DNA from: Leptospira mtsangambouensis
GTDB taxonomy: Bacteria; Spirochaetota; Leptospiria; Leptospirales; Leptospiraceae
Reading direction: 5' to 3'
NCBI RefSeq assembly: GCF_004770475.1
Contig: NZ_RQHK01000002.1
Location: 1,094,001 to 1,158,000 of the forward strand
Length of the DNA: 64,000 bases
Below, one piece after another: positions 44,883 to 57,310 of the stretch (within the stretch, counting starts at the first letter, position 1; each line of letters begins with the position of its first letter). The notes below the pieces were generated by a model. The model did not search any database. It saw only the letters and a program-made list of their open reading frames with translations, and was not told where the DNA came from. Position numbers and translations under genes: made by a program.

Positions 44883-44935
44883 ACCCCGATTGCAAGGATG
44901 AAAACCTTGTGTCCTAACCATTAGACGATGGCACC
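44864..44935 (-). tRNA. tRNA-Glu (TTC)
   Basis: A 72-nt tRNA on the minus strand. Acceptor GGTGCCA with TGGCACT (first pair G-U), anticodon stem CAAGG/CCTTG around TTTTCAT (anticodon TTC), T arm CGGGG-TTCAATT-CCCCG, discriminator A. CCA is encoded (44861-44863). It overlaps the 3' end of the TIGR02757 gene on the opposite strand. Confidence 0.94.
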
Positions 44936-44973
44936 GTTTTTAAGAACGTGACTTGCGAGTTACAGGAACTCTA

Positions 44974-45050
<77 letters not shown>

Positions 45051-45098
45051 TTCTGTAGCCAAGAATATCGAACCACCTTTCTCGGTCAACAACTACTT

Positions 45099-45128
45099 AA
45101 AAAAAAGATCAAGAGCTCTCGATTTTTT

Positions 45129-45130
<2 letters not shown>
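45099..45130 (-). terminator. Terminator after purA
   Basis: On the minus strand ATCGAG pairs with CTTGAT (one G-U) around the palindromic GAGCTC centre, followed by eight Ts. It overlaps the purA stop codon and separates purA from tRNA-Lys. Confidence 0.6.
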
Positions 45131-47436
<2,306 letters not shown>

Positions 47437-47558
47437 ACCGGGATCTCGATCACCCAAGAAGTCAGTTTAGAGAAATCCTGGATTTACGCAATCAATTGTA
47501 AAAATCGAATAGACAAATCGAAAGTTTTCAGTAATTTAATGTCGGTTTAGAGGCATAC

Positions 47559-49574
47559 ATGACAGAAAAAGAAGCCACTTTGGGACGCTGGCATAAAGAA
47601 TTTTTTGAGAACATCCACCTATTTGTAAAATCAGGTCTTACCGAGTCTGAAGCAAAGTCCATTTTAGAAGAGTTTTTAGTTCTTTCACAAAGCACTCCAA
47701 AACCAAAGGTCATGGATATCTTCCAAGAACCAGAACGATTGGAAGAAATCGGAGTGTATACAGACATCCGTCCTGAACCTCGCGACTTTATGTTGAAATT
47801 TCTCGATCCCATCATGAATAAATTCAAGGTGGAAGGAACAGAAAACCTAAAACTTTTGGATGGGATCATTGGCAAATACCCTGTTACCTTAATCTCCAAT
47901 CATTTAAGCCATTTGGATGCGCCTGCCATTTTTACTTTGCTTTACAATTCAGGACCAGAAGGAAGAAAAATTGCGGAGTCACTCGTCTTTATTGCGGGGA
48001 GACTTGCTTTCGAACCAGACTTCACTCGCCTCGGTCTCTATATGTTTGGAACCCTTCTAGTTTGTTCCAAAAAGGATATGGCCGACAACCCTTCTCTTTC
48101 GGATGTGATGACCAAAATCAATATGCGAGCCTTTCGGAATTCTCAGAAACTCCAATCTGATGGAAAGGTCATTTCCATTTTTCCGGAAGGAACTAGGTCT
48201 CGCGATGGAAGGCTTATGCCATTTGTGGACACTGTGTACCATTATGTTGCAAACAAAGTCATCCTCCCAATCTCACTAGAAGGAACAGAAAAAATTCTCC
48301 CGATAGAAGGATTACTATTTAACCAAGCGGTCGGAAAACTTGTCATCGGCAAACCAGTGCTTGTTGGGGAACTTACAAAAAGAGAAATGGAATCCTTTCC
48401 ACCTCATATAGAACAGATTTCCTTTCCTGGAACGGGCGATAAAAAACAGTTTATCATTGATAACCTTGCACTTCTTGTTGGCAGCAACTTAAACAAACAC
48501 AAACACGGAACCTATCGTAACCTTTATAAAGGTGATGTCAGAGAAACCAACCAACTCATTTCAATCCCGAAAAAACCAGAGGAACATGTTGTCATCATTG
48601 GATCATCCAATATGTCAGTGGCTTTTGCATGTGTAATGGCAAACAAAAACGTAAAAGTCACCATCTACAGCCCTGATTCAGAAATGGTAAAACAAAGTAA
48701 TGAAGAAAAACGCGATGTAGTTCATTATCCTATTTACAAACTCCCACCAAATATCGAATTTTCGGATAAACCAGAAGTTTTAGAATCTGCCACTCTCTTC
48801 ATCCAAGGTACAAATCCATGGGAATTTGATGGAATTTACTCTAAAATTAGAACCCATTTGCAAAAAAACAAATCGCCAATGGTAAACGTCATCAAAGGTT
48901 TCACTGGATCAAAAAAAGGTCTAATTTTAGAAGATTTACACGAATTGTTACTGATTGAAAGAGACCGCCTAGCGGTTGTTTCTGGTGCTTGTTACCCAGA
49001 CCAAATCATGGAAAGAAAAATTTCTGGATTTGAAATTTCAGCCTTCGAAGACTCTCTCATTCCGAAACTCAAAGAACTTTTAACAAACAATTATGTTTTT
49101 ACAAGAACCGCGATCAATTCGAGGGATACAAAAGGTGTACAACTTGGTGGGGCTTTAAAAACTGTTTATGCGCTTGCTATGGGGCTTGTTGAAGGATATT
49201 TCAAACGAGAATTAGGTGGGAATGTAGACAATACTTTGTTTCATTTAAGTAATCGATTTTTTAATGAAATGGTTTCCATTGGAGTATTACTTGGTGGGGA
49301 TCCAACCACATTCAATGGACTTTCTGGTATGACAGATTTTATGTTGGCTTGTTTTGGATCCGACACAAGAGATAGAAAGTATGGATACGACCTAGCCTAT
49401 GGAACAAGACCAGAAAAAATCACCAATGGTTTTTATGGACTCAAAGTTTTACCAAACCTGATCCAATTGGATGAAAAAAGACATCCCATTGTTACCTCTG
49501 CCTACCGAACGGTAATCCAGAATGAGAATTTTGATTTGGTGGCGGAGAAATTACAAATGCAACTGGCTCGCTAA
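47559..49574 (+). CDS. Fusion of glycerolipid acyltransferase and glycerol-3-phosphate dehydrogenase
   Basis: 671 residues. Residues about 95-330 form a PlsB/PlsC-type acyltransferase with the HX4D box in TLISNHLSHLDAPAIF and the phosphate-binding FPEGTRSRDGRLM. Residues about 345-660 resemble GpsA: a Rossmann segment VVIIGSSNMSVAFACVMANK (glycine pattern altered from GxGxxG), the catalytic Lys region GVQLGGALKTVYALAMGLVEG, and FNGLSGMTDFMLACFGSDTR. One chain could make glycerol-3-phosphate and acylate it. AGAGG precedes the ATG. The altered cofactor loop leaves the dehydrogenase activity in question. The stop overlaps the convergent kinase gene by 4 nt. Confidence 0.85.
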   Translation: MTEKEATLGRWHKEFFENIHLFVKSGLTESEAKSILEEFLVLSQSTPKPKVMDIFQEPERLEEIGVYTDIRPEPRDFMLKFLDPIMNKFKVEGTENLKLLDGIIGKYPVTLISNHLSHLDAPAIFTLLYNSGPEGRKIAESLVFIAGRLAFEPDFTRLGLYMFGTLLVCSKKDMADNPSLSDVMTKINMRAFRNSQKLQSDGKVISIFPEGTRSRDGRLMPFVDTVYHYVANKVILPISLEGTEKILPIEGLLFNQAVGKLVIGKPVLVGELTKREMESFPPHIEQISFPGTGDKKQFIIDNLALLVGSNLNKHKHGTYRNLYKGDVRETNQLISIPKKPEEHVVIIGSSNMSVAFACVMANKNVKVTIYSPDSEMVKQSNEEKRDVVHYPIYKLPPNIEFSDKPEVLESATLFIQGTNPWEFDGIYSKIRTHLQKNKSPMVNVIKGFTGSKKGLILEDLHELLLIERDRLAVVSGACYPDQIMERKISGFEISAFEDSLIPKLKELLTNNYVFTRTAINSRDTKGVQLGGALKTVYALAMGLVEGYFKRELGGNVDNTLFHLSNRFFNEMVSIGVLLGGDPTTFNGLSGMTDFMLACFGSDTRDRKYGYDLAYGTRPEKITNGFYGLKVLPNLIQLDEKRHPIVTSAYRTVIQNENFDLVAEKLQMQLAR

Positions 49575-51391
49575 GATTTAGGAAGGTAAACTTGAAATTC
49601 CGTGTGACCGGGTTCCGAGTGGAACTGAATCCGGCCACGGTGCCTTTCTTCCACAGACTGTTTTACAATCCCAAGACCGAGTCCCGTTCCTTCTCCTTTT
49701 TCCTTTGTCGTGTAAAAAGGTTCAAAGATTCGTTTCTGAATGGTTGGAGGAATTCCTGGTCCATTGTCCCTAACTCTCACAATGATTTCATTTTCCAGTT
49801 CGTCTACTTGGATGGTAAGAATCCCCTTAAACGCCATGGCCTGCAAAGCATTGTAGATGAGGTTTGTCCAAATCTGGATGAGTTCGTCTGGATAACCTGC
49901 TAAAACAGGATTAGCATTGTACAAACGAATGCATTCAACTCCTGTTTTCATTTTATTCTGGTACAGTGTCAGGACCGTTTCGATTGTATCGACTAAGTTA
50001 ATATCCGATTTGGCTTCGTTACGATCAAAACGCCCATAATTTTTTAAACTATAAACAATTTTCGAAGTTCTTTCGACTGCAAGTCGAATTGATTCTACAC
50101 TTCTAAGCGTATTTAATTCAGACAAAACTAACTCTAGTAAGGGGGAAGATTTAAAATGAGATAATAAATTTTGATTTTCTAAAATAAAATCGGAGACTCC
50201 CAAATCAACGATTCTATCCGCTAAATCATACGCAGTCTCAATCCCTAAATCAAGAAAGGTAGCTTCCAATTTTTTTTTGGCTTTTCTGGATTCGGCAAAT
50301 ACATACGTTTTCGGTTTGATCGTAAATAATTCAATGACCCAGGAAATGATTTCATTGATTTCTTTTTCTGAATACTTAGAGAAACATTCTTTGATTTGAA
50401 ACAATCTTGTTCCAAAATTTCCCATTCGGTTGTGAATCTGTTCGCTAAAGGCGGAAATGGCTGCAAGTGGATTATTAATTTCATGTGCAACACTTGCGAC
50501 TAACTGACCCAAGGTGGCCATTTTTTCAGAGAGAATCAATTGATCTTGTGTTTTTTGTAAATCTTCTAAAATGCGATTCAGTTCTTTTGTTCTTTCTTTG
50601 ACCGCAAACTCTAAAGCTTCTTTATTCTGTTTGGATTCAGTAATATCAATAAGTATTGCAAGCAAAGCCGGTTTCCCATGGTTATTGAGAATTGTATTTC
50701 CTGAAACCACATGGCGAATCTCACCCGATTTCATTCGAATGCTCGCCTCCATCCCAGTGCTCCAACCTTTTTTTTGAACTTCTTCTAAAAGCCTGGCCCG
50801 GTCGAGCTTTGTGATCCAAATATTCAATTCATGAGAAGTTTTTCCGACAATTTCCTCTCTAGAAAATCCAATCAAGCGGCAGTATGCTTCATTCACATCA
50901 TCGTATCGACCTGTTTCAGCATTCGATAAACTAACAGCTGCTGGGTTTAGTCGAAATACACTTTCAAATAGTTCTTTGCTAATGACCAACTCACTTTGCA
51001 AAACTGCGGCAAGATATTCCTTTTCTTTAAGAGCAGTGATATTTTGTCCTGCTGAAAGAAGATACTTTCCATTCTCAACGATTCGACCACTAAAGAGGAT
51101 GGTGACAGTTGCCCCCGTTTTTGCAACGAGTGGCACTTCTAAATTCAATACATACCCATCTCTTTTTAATCCGGCCAAAATATATTCTCTGTCATTGACA
51201 TTTGAATATATCCCTAAATCCAAAGTGGATTTCCCAATGACCTCCTCTCTTGTCCTTCCAAGCCAAGTACAATAAACATCATTGGCATCAACGTAAAGGC
51301 CAGTCTGCATATCGGTAAGTGCCATCCCGATAGGACTTGCACTAAAGGCGGTATGCCAAATGGAATCGGATGTGGATAAGGAAGGGAGCAT
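49571..51391 (-). CDS. PAS-PAS sensor histidine kinase with long DHp insert
   Basis: 606 residues from ATG 51391. Two PAS domains (residues about 10-125, SASPIGMALTDMQTGLYVDA; and about 145-265, LNPAAVSLSNAETGRYDDVN) and a coiled coil precede the H-box SVAHEINNPLAAISAF near residue 300. The second DHp helix lies about 100 residues later (RTSKIVYSLKNYGRF). The catalytic domain has IWTNLIYNALQAM, RDNGPGIPPTIQKRIFEPFY and GTGLGLGIV. The intervening insert contains KTYVFAESRKAKKKLEATFL. No response regulator is adjacent. The frame is open to TTG 51433, but that falls in the ribosomal terminator. Confidence 0.88.
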   Translation of the reverse strand: MLPSLSTSDSIWHTAFSASPIGMALTDMQTGLYVDANDVYCTWLGRTREEVIGKSTLDLGIYSNVNDREYILAGLKRDGYVLNLEVPLVAKTGATVTILFSGRIVENGKYLLSAGQNITALKEKEYLAAVLQSELVISKELFESVFRLNPAAVSLSNAETGRYDDVNEAYCRLIGFSREEIVGKTSHELNIWITKLDRARLLEEVQKKGWSTGMEASIRMKSGEIRHVVSGNTILNNHGKPALLAILIDITESKQNKEALEFAVKERTKELNRILEDLQKTQDQLILSEKMATLGQLVASVAHEINNPLAAISAFSEQIHNRMGNFGTRLFQIKECFSKYSEKEINEIISWVIELFTIKPKTYVFAESRKAKKKLEATFLDLGIETAYDLADRIVDLGVSDFILENQNLLSHFKSSPLLELVLSELNTLRSVESIRLAVERTSKIVYSLKNYGRFDRNEAKSDINLVDTIETVLTLYQNKMKTGVECIRLYNANPVLAGYPDELIQIWTNLIYNALQAMAFKGILTIQVDELENEIIVRVRDNGPGIPPTIQKRIFEPFYTTKEKGEGTGLGLGIVKQSVEERHRGRIQFHSEPGHTEFQVYLPKS

Positions 51392-51433
51392 GTTTGGAAT
51401 GTAGAATTTAATCGGAAACCAAAACGAATGCAA

Positions 51434-51466
51434 TAAAAAAAAAGCCCACTCATATTCGAGTAGGCT
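51434..51466 (-). terminator. Terminator of the ribosomal superoperon
   Basis: On the minus strand AGCCTACTC pairs with GAGTGGGCT (one G-U) around a GAATAT loop, followed by nine Ts. It ends the rplB-to-rplQ operon 30 bases after the rplQ stop and insulates the kinase gene. Confidence 0.88.
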
Positions 51467-51496
51467 TCTTTATTCAAATTGGAGAAAAGGTTCTGC

Positions 51497-52012
51497 TTAC
51501 TTGGCAGCTGCTTTTTCTTTTTTGGCTTTTTTAGGTTTTTCTTCTTTTTTAGCGGGCTTTTTTTCTTCGCGTTTTGCTTTTGTTTCCGCTTTTAACTCAT
51601 CTTGAGTTTTGCGATCCACAAGTTCCAAAATTCCCATCGCTGTGTTGTCAGAAGGACGGTTTACCAAACGAATGATTCTTGTGTATCCACCCACTCTTTC
51701 TGCATAACGATTTGCTAAGTCTTTCAAAAGTTTGTTTACGATTTCTTGGTCACCAAGGTGGCTATAAAGATATCGTGTGTTATGCAGGATTGCTGCATTT
51801 TTCTTTTGTTCGTCAAGATTTGCTAGGTTCGCATCCAAATTGCGTTTTGCTCTAGTAATGATTCGTTCTGCGTAAGAACGAGCCACCTTCAACTTCGCAA
51901 CAGAAGATTCAATTCTTTCGTGGCGAAGTAAAGAGATTACCATATTTTGGATCATAGCTTTTCTATGATCTGCGGATCTATTGAGTTGTTTAACTTTATT
52001 ACGTTTATTCAT
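51497..52012 (-). CDS. rplQ: 50S ribosomal protein L17
   Basis: 171 residues. [20 protein letters not shown] and [20 protein letters not shown] identify L17. The family is usually 115-130 residues; here a lysine-rich tail of about 40 residues is added ([19 protein letters not shown]). It is the last gene of the operon, starting two bases after the rpoA stop codon. Confidence 0.97.
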   Translation of the reverse strand: MNKRNKVKQLNRSADHRKAMIQNMVISLLRHERIESSVAKLKVARSYAERIITRAKRNLDANLANLDEQKKNAAILHNTRYLYSHLGDQEIVNKLLKDLANRYAERVGGYTRIIRLVNRPSDNTAMGILELVDRKTQDELKAETKAKREEKKPAKKEEKPKKAKKEKAAAK

Positions 52013-52013
52013 C

Positions 52014-52991
52014 TTAAAAATCTCTCATACCGAAAGAAAGTCCCATAGAGGAAAGTTTTGCTTTCAACTCTTGCAAACTTTGTTCGCTGAAATGTTTTGA
52101 TTTAGTCATTTCGTCTTCTGATCTCTTAACGAGTTCACCAATGAAGTCAATTTCCAAACTACGAAGAACGTTAGTCGAACGAACTGATAGTTCCAATTCT
52201 TCTACATGTTTTGATAAAGCTGCTTTTAGTTTTTCGTCAGCTTCATCTAACTCTTCTTCTTCTTCTTCAATTTCTTCTTCAAAGTTAATGAAAACAGTTA
52301 GGTGGTCTTTTAGAATTTTTGCTGCTTGAGCCACTGCATCTTCTGGAGAAACAGAACCGTCAGTCCAAACTTCCATAGTTAATTTTTCGTAATCAGAACG
52401 TTGTGCAACGCGCGTTTCCGATACTTCAAACAATACTTTTTGGATAGGAGAAAAGATTGAATCAATTGGAATTGTTCCAAGCACTTCGATGTCTTTCTTT
52501 TTGTCTTCCGCAGGAACGTAACCACGTCCTCTTTGGATTTCCAAATCCATAATCAAATTGGCATCCTCATTGAGAGTCGCAATATGAAGATCTGGGTTCA
52601 TGATTTCAATGGAAGAGTCTACTGCCAAGTCAGCCGCACGGAAGTAACCAGCACCTTTTAGTTCTAAGTGGATTACTTTGCTTGCTTCTTTGTCTTCAGG
52701 CTCGTATTTGATTCGAACTTGTTTTAAGTTAAGTATGATACGAGTGACATCTTCTGCTACACCTTCAATGTAAGAGAACTCATGTGAGACTCCTTCAATT
52801 CGAATCGCGGAAATTGCCGCTCCTTCGATAGAAGACATGAGCGTACGACGAAGGGAGTTACCGATCGTAGTACCAATTCCTCTTTCGAAAGGTTCTGCAA
52901 CAAACTTACCGTAGTTTGGTGTATTCACATCGGTAGTGAATTCGATTTTTTTGGGTCTTTTAAAACCTTTTAATAAATTCTTTGGAGACAA
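52014..52991 (-). CDS. rpoA: RNA polymerase alpha subunit
   Basis: 325 residues. The N-terminal dimerisation domain ([20 protein letters not shown]) and the C-terminal DNA- and activator-binding domain ([20 protein letters not shown], then [16 protein letters not shown]) are both complete. An acidic run ([18 protein letters not shown]) forms the linker between them. It follows rpsD, as in most alpha operons. Confidence 0.98.
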   Translation of the reverse strand: MSPKNLLKGFKRPKKIEFTTDVNTPNYGKFVAEPFERGIGTTIGNSLRRTLMSSIEGAAISAIRIEGVSHEFSYIEGVAEDVTRIILNLKQVRIKYEPEDKEASKVIHLELKGAGYFRAADLAVDSSIEIMNPDLHIATLNEDANLIMDLEIQRGRGYVPAEDKKKDIEVLGTIPIDSIFSPIQKVLFEVSETRVAQRSDYEKLTMEVWTDGSVSPEDAVAQAAKILKDHLTVFINFEEEIEEEEEELDEADEKLKAALSKHVEELELSVRSTNVLRSLEIDFIGELVKRSEDEMTKSKHFSEQSLQELKAKLSSMGLSFGMRDF

Positions 52992-53016
52992 TGTCGTATC
53001 CTTCTTCTCTAAATTC

Positions 53017-53649
53017 TTACTTCGAGTACAACTCTACGATTACCTGTTCTTTCACAGGAATATCAATATGCTCTCTAGTTGGAAGTGAAGTCACTTCGCC
53101 AGAAAACTTGGCATAATCCACACTGACCCAGGAAGCAGTACGATTGATTGCTTGGGCAAGTTTGATATTTTCTTCGATAAACGTAGATTTTTGGAACTTC
53201 TCACGAATTTCGATTTTATCACCAACATTCACACGATAAGAACAAATATCCACTCTGTGACCATTCACAAGAACATGTCTATGTGCTACAAAGTTACGAG
53301 CTTGTCTTCTAGTCACAGCAAAACCCATACGGTAAAGAACGTTATCCAATCTTCTTTCAAGGAATTGGAGTAAGTTTTCACCAGGAATGCCTGGAGTATG
53401 AGATGCTTCTTCAAAGTATCTACGGAATTGTTTTTCTAAAACACCATAAGCGCGTTTTACTTTTTGTTTTTCACGTAGCTGTGCACCGTATTCTGTTACC
53501 TTCCCTTTTTTCTTAGGAGGAAGACCTGGTGGGTACTTTCTCTTTTCTAGGGAAGATTTTTCTTTATGTAAAGTATGACTATTTTTGAGAAAGAGGTTAA
53601 GACCCTCTCTTCTCATCAATTTAACAACTGGACCTCGGTAACGTGCCAT
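53017..53649 (-). CDS. rpsD: 30S ribosomal protein S4
   Basis: 210 residues. An S4-like RNA-binding domain ([40 protein letters not shown]) sits in the middle. The N-terminal zinc cysteines of some S4 proteins are absent. S4 starts 16S folding and in many bacteria regulates the alpha operon through an mRNA structure, which I could not identify here. Confidence 0.97.
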   Translation of the reverse strand: MARYRGPVVKLMRREGLNLFLKNSHTLHKEKSSLEKRKYPPGLPPKKKGKVTEYGAQLREKQKVKRAYGVLEKQFRRYFEEASHTPGIPGENLLQFLERRLDNVLYRMGFAVTRRQARNFVAHRHVLVNGHRVDICSYRVNVGDKIEIREKFQKSTFIEENIKLAQAINRTASWVSVDYAKFSGEVTSLPTREHIDIPVKEQVIVELYSK

Positions 53650-53658
53650 ATCTAATTC

Positions 53659-54072
53659 CTACACCCTTCTTCTTTTTCGTGGTCGGCACCCATTGTGAGG
53701 GAGCGGAGTTACGTCTTTAATAAGTTTGATTGCAATGCCTTTTGTGGTCAAAGAACGAATGGCAGATTCACGTCCAATTCCAGGACCAGAAACCATTACA
53801 TCCACTTCAGATAGACCAGCTGCTTCAATTGCTTTCTCTGCGGCATTCGTAGCAGCAACTTGCGCTGCGTACGGAGTGGACTTTTTGGATCCACGAAAAC
53901 CCATCATTCCAGAAGAGGACCAAGAAAGAACGTTTCCAGCCATATCCGTAATGGATACAATTGTATTGTTAAACGATGCTTGGATATAAACCTTACCCCG
54001 TGGAACGTTTTTCTTTTCTTTTTTCTTAACCTTTTTGGTATCTTTTTTATTCTTTGCGTCTTTTTCAGCCAT
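53659..54072 (-). CDS. rpsK: 30S ribosomal protein S11
   Basis: 137 residues. [40 protein letters not shown] and [18 protein letters not shown] mark S11. It has a lysine-rich N-terminal extension ([19 protein letters not shown]) compared with the shorter usual start. The gene lies between rpsM and rpsD with short spacers. Confidence 0.97.
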   Translation of the reverse strand: MAEKDAKNKKDTKKVKKKEKKNVPRGKVYIQASFNNTIVSITDMAGNVLSWSSSGMMGFRGSKKSTPYAAQVAATNAAEKAIEAAGLSEVDVMVSGPGIGRESAIRSLTTKGIAIKLIKDVTPLPHNGCRPRKRRRV

Positions 54073-54083
54073 GGATTAGTCCT

Positions 54084-54461
54084 CTACTTAGTAGCCTTTT
54101 TCTTATTGGCTACAGTCTTCTTGACTCCCTTACGGGTTCTTGCGTTGGTTCTTGTTCTTTGTCCGTTGACTGGAAGTCCACGTCTATGACGGAAACCTCG
54201 GTAACAACCTACGTCCATCAATCGTTTGATGTTTAGGTTGACTTCTGAACGAAGATCCCCTTCTACCTGGTATGATTCTTCTATAACTCTTCGGATCGCG
54301 GCTTCTTGTTCGTCCGAAAGGTCCTTCACCCGGATAGATTCGTCAATTCCTGCTTTTTTCAGGATATTTTGAGAGGAAGTCTTACCAATACCAAATACGT
54401 ATGTAAGACCGATCACTATTCTTTTGTTTGATGGTAAATCAACACCCGCGATACGTGCCAT
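54084..54461 (-). CDS. rpsM: 30S ribosomal protein S13
   Basis: 125 residues. [20 protein letters not shown] and [20 protein letters not shown], then TNARTRKG, are diagnostic. It contacts the head of the small subunit and the P-site tRNA. It follows rpmJ with a six-base spacer. Confidence 0.98.
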   Translation of the reverse strand: MARIAGVDLPSNKRIVIGLTYVFGIGKTSSQNILKKAGIDESIRVKDLSDEQEAAIRRVIEESYQVEGDLRSEVNLNIKRLMDVGCYRGFRHRRGLPVNGQRTRTNARTRKGVKKTVANKKKATK

Positions 54462-54467
54462 ATCTTT

Positions 54468-54581
54468 CTATCTTTGCCTTTGTTTGTGTTTTGGGTTCGT
54501 GCAAATCACTCGGATTACACCTTTTCTGCGAATGACTTTGCATTCAGGACAGATTTTTTTAACTGATGCTCTAACTTTCAT
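54468..54581 (-). CDS. rpmJ: 50S ribosomal protein L36
   Basis: 37 residues, [20 protein letters not shown] then [17 protein letters not shown]. The zinc ligands Cys11, Cys14, Cys27 and His32 are present, so it is the zinc-containing form. AGGA lies upstream of the ATG, in the short gap after infA. It is too short to be picked up by a length-limited gene search. Confidence 0.97.
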   Translation of the reverse strand: MKVRASVKKICPECKVIRRKGVIRVICTNPKHKQRQR

Positions 54582-54589
54582 TATAGTTC

Positions 54590-54808
54590 CTATTTCTTTC
54601 TGTAGGTAATACGGCCCTTGGTTAAGTCATAAGGAGAAAGTTCCACAGTGACTTTATCTCCAGGTAAAATACGAATGTAATGCATACGCATCTTTCCTGA
54701 AATATGTGCTAAAACTTTGTGACCATTTTCTAGTTCCACTCGGAACATTGCATTTGGTAACGGTTCTAGAACGGTTCCGTCAATCGTGATTGCTTCTTCC
54801 TTAGCCAG
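54590..54808 (-). CDS. infA: Translation initiation factor IF-1, apparently starting with CTG
   Basis: 72 residues (the normal IF-1 length) if the start is CTG at 54808, reading (M)[19 protein letters not shown], then [20 protein letters not shown] and [16 protein letters not shown]. No ATG, GTG or TTG lies nearby in frame that would give the conserved AKEE start; the first internal ATG would lose about 20 residues of the OB fold. AGGAGA lies six bases before the CTG, a good ribosome-binding site. IF-1 binds the ribosomal A site during initiation. The gene is between adk and rpmJ. Confidence 0.93.
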   Translation of the reverse strand: MAKEEAITIDGTVLEPLPNAMFRVELENGHKVLAHISGKMRMHYIRILPGDKVTVELSPYDLTKGRITYRKK

Positions 54809-54821
54809 GGTCTATCTCCTA

Positions 54822-55382
54822 CTAGATCGATTTTAAAATAGTGTTAGTGATTTCTTCCATACTTCCCAACCCATTGATTTGCCGAAGGATCCCAGAGCCT
54901 TTATAAAAGTCTATTAGGGGCAACGTCTTTGTGTTGTAAGTATGCAGACGGTTTTTGATGGTCTCTTCGTTGTCATCCGAGCGTCCTTCTTTGATCGCTC
55001 TACCTAGCAACCGTTTGACGAGTTCTTCGTCAGGAACGTCTAGGTTGACAACGGAGTCGAGCTCCATGCGGAGCTCTTTGAGGATTTCCGAGAGAGCCTT
55101 TGCTTGCTCCACCGTCCTAGGAAATCCATCCAGAATGAATCCATTCGCACAATCAGATTCGACCAATCGGTCGCGAATTATGCCTATAACGACAGCATCT
55201 GGAACAAGGTCTCCAGCGTCCATATATTTTTTTGCTTCTACACCCATAGGGGTTCCGTTTTTCACGGCAGCACGGAGAATATCTCCGGTTGAGATCTGTG
55301 GAATTTGGTATTTCTCTTTGATGATGTCAGCTTGGGTCCCTTTTCCAGCACCTGGGGGCCCCATAAAAATGAGTCTCTTCAT
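54822..55382 (-). CDS. adk: Adenylate kinase
   Basis: 186 residues, the short type without a zinc LID insert. P-loop [28 protein letters not shown] and [16 protein letters not shown] are present, with the short [18 protein letters not shown] lid. It interconverts AMP, ADP and ATP. It sits between secY and infA; the map gene often found in this place is absent. Confidence 0.97.
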   Translation of the reverse strand: MKRLIFMGPPGAGKGTQADIIKEKYQIPQISTGDILRAAVKNGTPMGVEAKKYMDAGDLVPDAVVIGIIRDRLVESDCANGFILDGFPRTVEQAKALSEILKELRMELDSVVNLDVPDEELVKRLLGRAIKEGRSDDNEETIKNRLHTYNTKTLPLIDFYKGSGILRQINGLGSMEEITNTILKSI

Positions 55383-55385
55383 TCG

Positions 55386-56765
55386 TTACACTCTTCCCTT
55401 GATTTTCGTCTTCTTCATGAACCCTTCGTAATTTCTCATCAGGAGTTGGGCTTCGATTTGTTTCAAAGTTTCGAGTGCCACACCCACCATAATGAGAAGT
55501 GAAGTTCCTCCGAAAGTATACACCAAAGTTCCACCACCGGTGTTAGAACCGAGGTTTAAGAACTTGATGATAAGATACGGAGCAAGAGCAAGACCAGCAA
55601 GGAAAAGAGCACCCGGAAGGGTGATTCGATTCAAGATTTTCTCAATCATATCTTTTGTTTGGCTACCTGGGCGAACGCCCGGGATAAACCCGCCGTATTT
55701 TTTTAGGTTATCTGCCAACTCTTGTGGGTTGAACTGAATCGCCGTATAAAAATATGCAAAGAAAATGATAAGAGATGTATAAATCACATAGTAAAAAAGG
55801 GCATGGTACCAAATTTGTGAAAATGGATTGAAATAGTCCATAATCACTGCCCAACCTGCCCACTGACCACCCTTAGAGGATAACCACTGAACAATTGTTT
55901 GTGGAAAAAGGATGAGTGAAGATGCAAAGATAATTGGCATTACGTTGGCACTGTTCACTTTAAATGGAATGGATTGGCTACGAGCCTGAACCATCTTTCT
56001 TCCCACCATTTGTTTTCCGTAATTCAACGGAACTCGACGAACCCCTTGGGTCAAAATCACCGTTAAGGCAATGAGAACAATAAATATGATGATAAGAATC
56101 AGGATACTGAGAGCATCAGAAGTATCAGAAGTAAACATCGCAATGAGTGCTTCTGGCATACGGCCAATAATCCCTGCAAAAATAATAAGAGAAATCCCGT
56201 TTCCAATCCCACGTTCCGTGATCTGTTCCCCGAGCCAAATGAGAAGAACTGTTCCCGTAGTGATGGAGAGCATCGCAATCGGTAAAAAGTAACCTTCTAC
56301 AGATGGGTTGATAAGCCCTGGGTATTTCGCTTGTGCTGTTCCCGATCCAGTAGACCAAGAATTAGCAAGTTGGATCACAGCAAGCGATTGGATTGCACAA
56401 AGGATGAGAGTTCCGTACTTAGTGTACTGTTGGATCTTTTTTCTACCCTCTTCTCCTTCTTTTTGCATTTTTTGCAAACTTGGAATGAGAACCATAACAA
56501 GTTGCATGATGATGGAAGAAGAAATATAGGGCATAATCCCTAGAGCAAAAATAGAAAATTTTAAAAGAGCACCACCTGCAAACAAATCTACCATTCCGAG
56601 GAAACCTTCACTCGGATCGGCAGTAATGCCCGTCACAATCAAACTATTGATACCAGGAATGGTCACGTGAGTTCCCATTCTAAAAAGTAACAACATACCG
56701 ATCGTAAATAGGATTTTAGATCTTAATTCCGGGATTCGAAAGATGTTAGCGATGGTTTGAAACAT
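55386..56765 (-). CDS. secY: Protein translocase subunit SecY
   Basis: 459 residues with ten membrane segments. [20 protein letters not shown] near the start, the plug-region segment [20 protein letters not shown], and [19 protein letters not shown] are family features. It forms the channel of the Sec translocon. It follows rplO, as usual in spc operons. Confidence 0.98.
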   Translation of the reverse strand: MFQTIANIFRIPELRSKILFTIGMLLLFRMGTHVTIPGINSLIVTGITADPSEGFLGMVDLFAGGALLKFSIFALGIMPYISSSIIMQLVMVLIPSLQKMQKEGEEGRKKIQQYTKYGTLILCAIQSLAVIQLANSWSTGSGTAQAKYPGLINPSVEGYFLPIAMLSITTGTVLLIWLGEQITERGIGNGISLIIFAGIIGRMPEALIAMFTSDTSDALSILILIIIFIVLIALTVILTQGVRRVPLNYGKQMVGRKMVQARSQSIPFKVNSANVMPIIFASSLILFPQTIVQWLSSKGGQWAGWAVIMDYFNPFSQIWYHALFYYVIYTSLIIFFAYFYTAIQFNPQELADNLKKYGGFIPGVRPGSQTKDMIEKILNRITLPGALFLAGLALAPYLIIKFLNLGSNTGGGTLVYTFGGTSLLIMVGVALETLKQIEAQLLMRNYEGFMKKTKIKGRV

Positions 56766-56772
56766 AGGTTAT

Positions 56773-57306
56773 CTAGTTTTTTTTCTCTTCTTTTTTCTTT
56801 TCTCTAATGATGACTTTTCCACCCGCTTTTTCAATTTTCTCTTTTGCAGAGGCAGAAAAAGCATCTACCGTAATGGTGATGGCAGCCGTCACTTCTCCAG
56901 TTCCGAGAAGTTTAATTGGTCCTACTTCAGACTTAATCAAAGACTTGGCTTTGAGAATCGCAGGAGTGACTTCCCCAGAAAGACCTGCTTTTGATAAAGA
57001 GATCAAGTTGACTGGTTGGAACTCTACAGAAAAAATATTGGTAAAACCACGTTTTGGCAAACGTCTGTGAAGAGGAAGCTGTCCCCCTTCGAATCCACGT
57101 CTCATCGAAGCTGCACGAGCTCTTTGTCCTTTGGAACCTCGAGTGGAAGTTTTTCCCATTCCGGATCCAGGACCTTGGCCCACACGTTTCGGAGAGGTTT
57201 TTGCACCTTCTGGAACGGGAACCAAGTTTTTGTTGCCGAGGGATGTGGATTTTTTCGGGCGTTTTGCCCCGAATCCACGACCTTGTTCAATTCTATCTTG
57301 CGCCAT
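56773..57306 (-). CDS. rplO: 50S ribosomal protein L15
   Basis: 177 residues. KRVGQGPGSGMGKTSTRGSK, GFEGGQLPLHRRLPKRGFTN are the conserved L15 glycine-rich block. There is an N-terminal extension of about 20 residues and a charged lysine- and glutamate-rich tail (IREKKKEEKKN). It starts four bases after the rpmD stop. Confidence 0.97.
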   Translation of the reverse strand: MAQDRIEQGRGFGAKRPKKSTSLGNKNLVPVPEGAKTSPKRVGQGPGSGMGKTSTRGSKGQRARAASMRRGFEGGQLPLHRRLPKRGFTNIFSVEFQPVNLISLSKAGLSGEVTPAILKAKSLIKSEVGPIKLLGTGEVTAAITITVDAFSASAKEKIEKAGGKVIIREKKKEEKKN

Positions 57307-57310
57307 ACAA

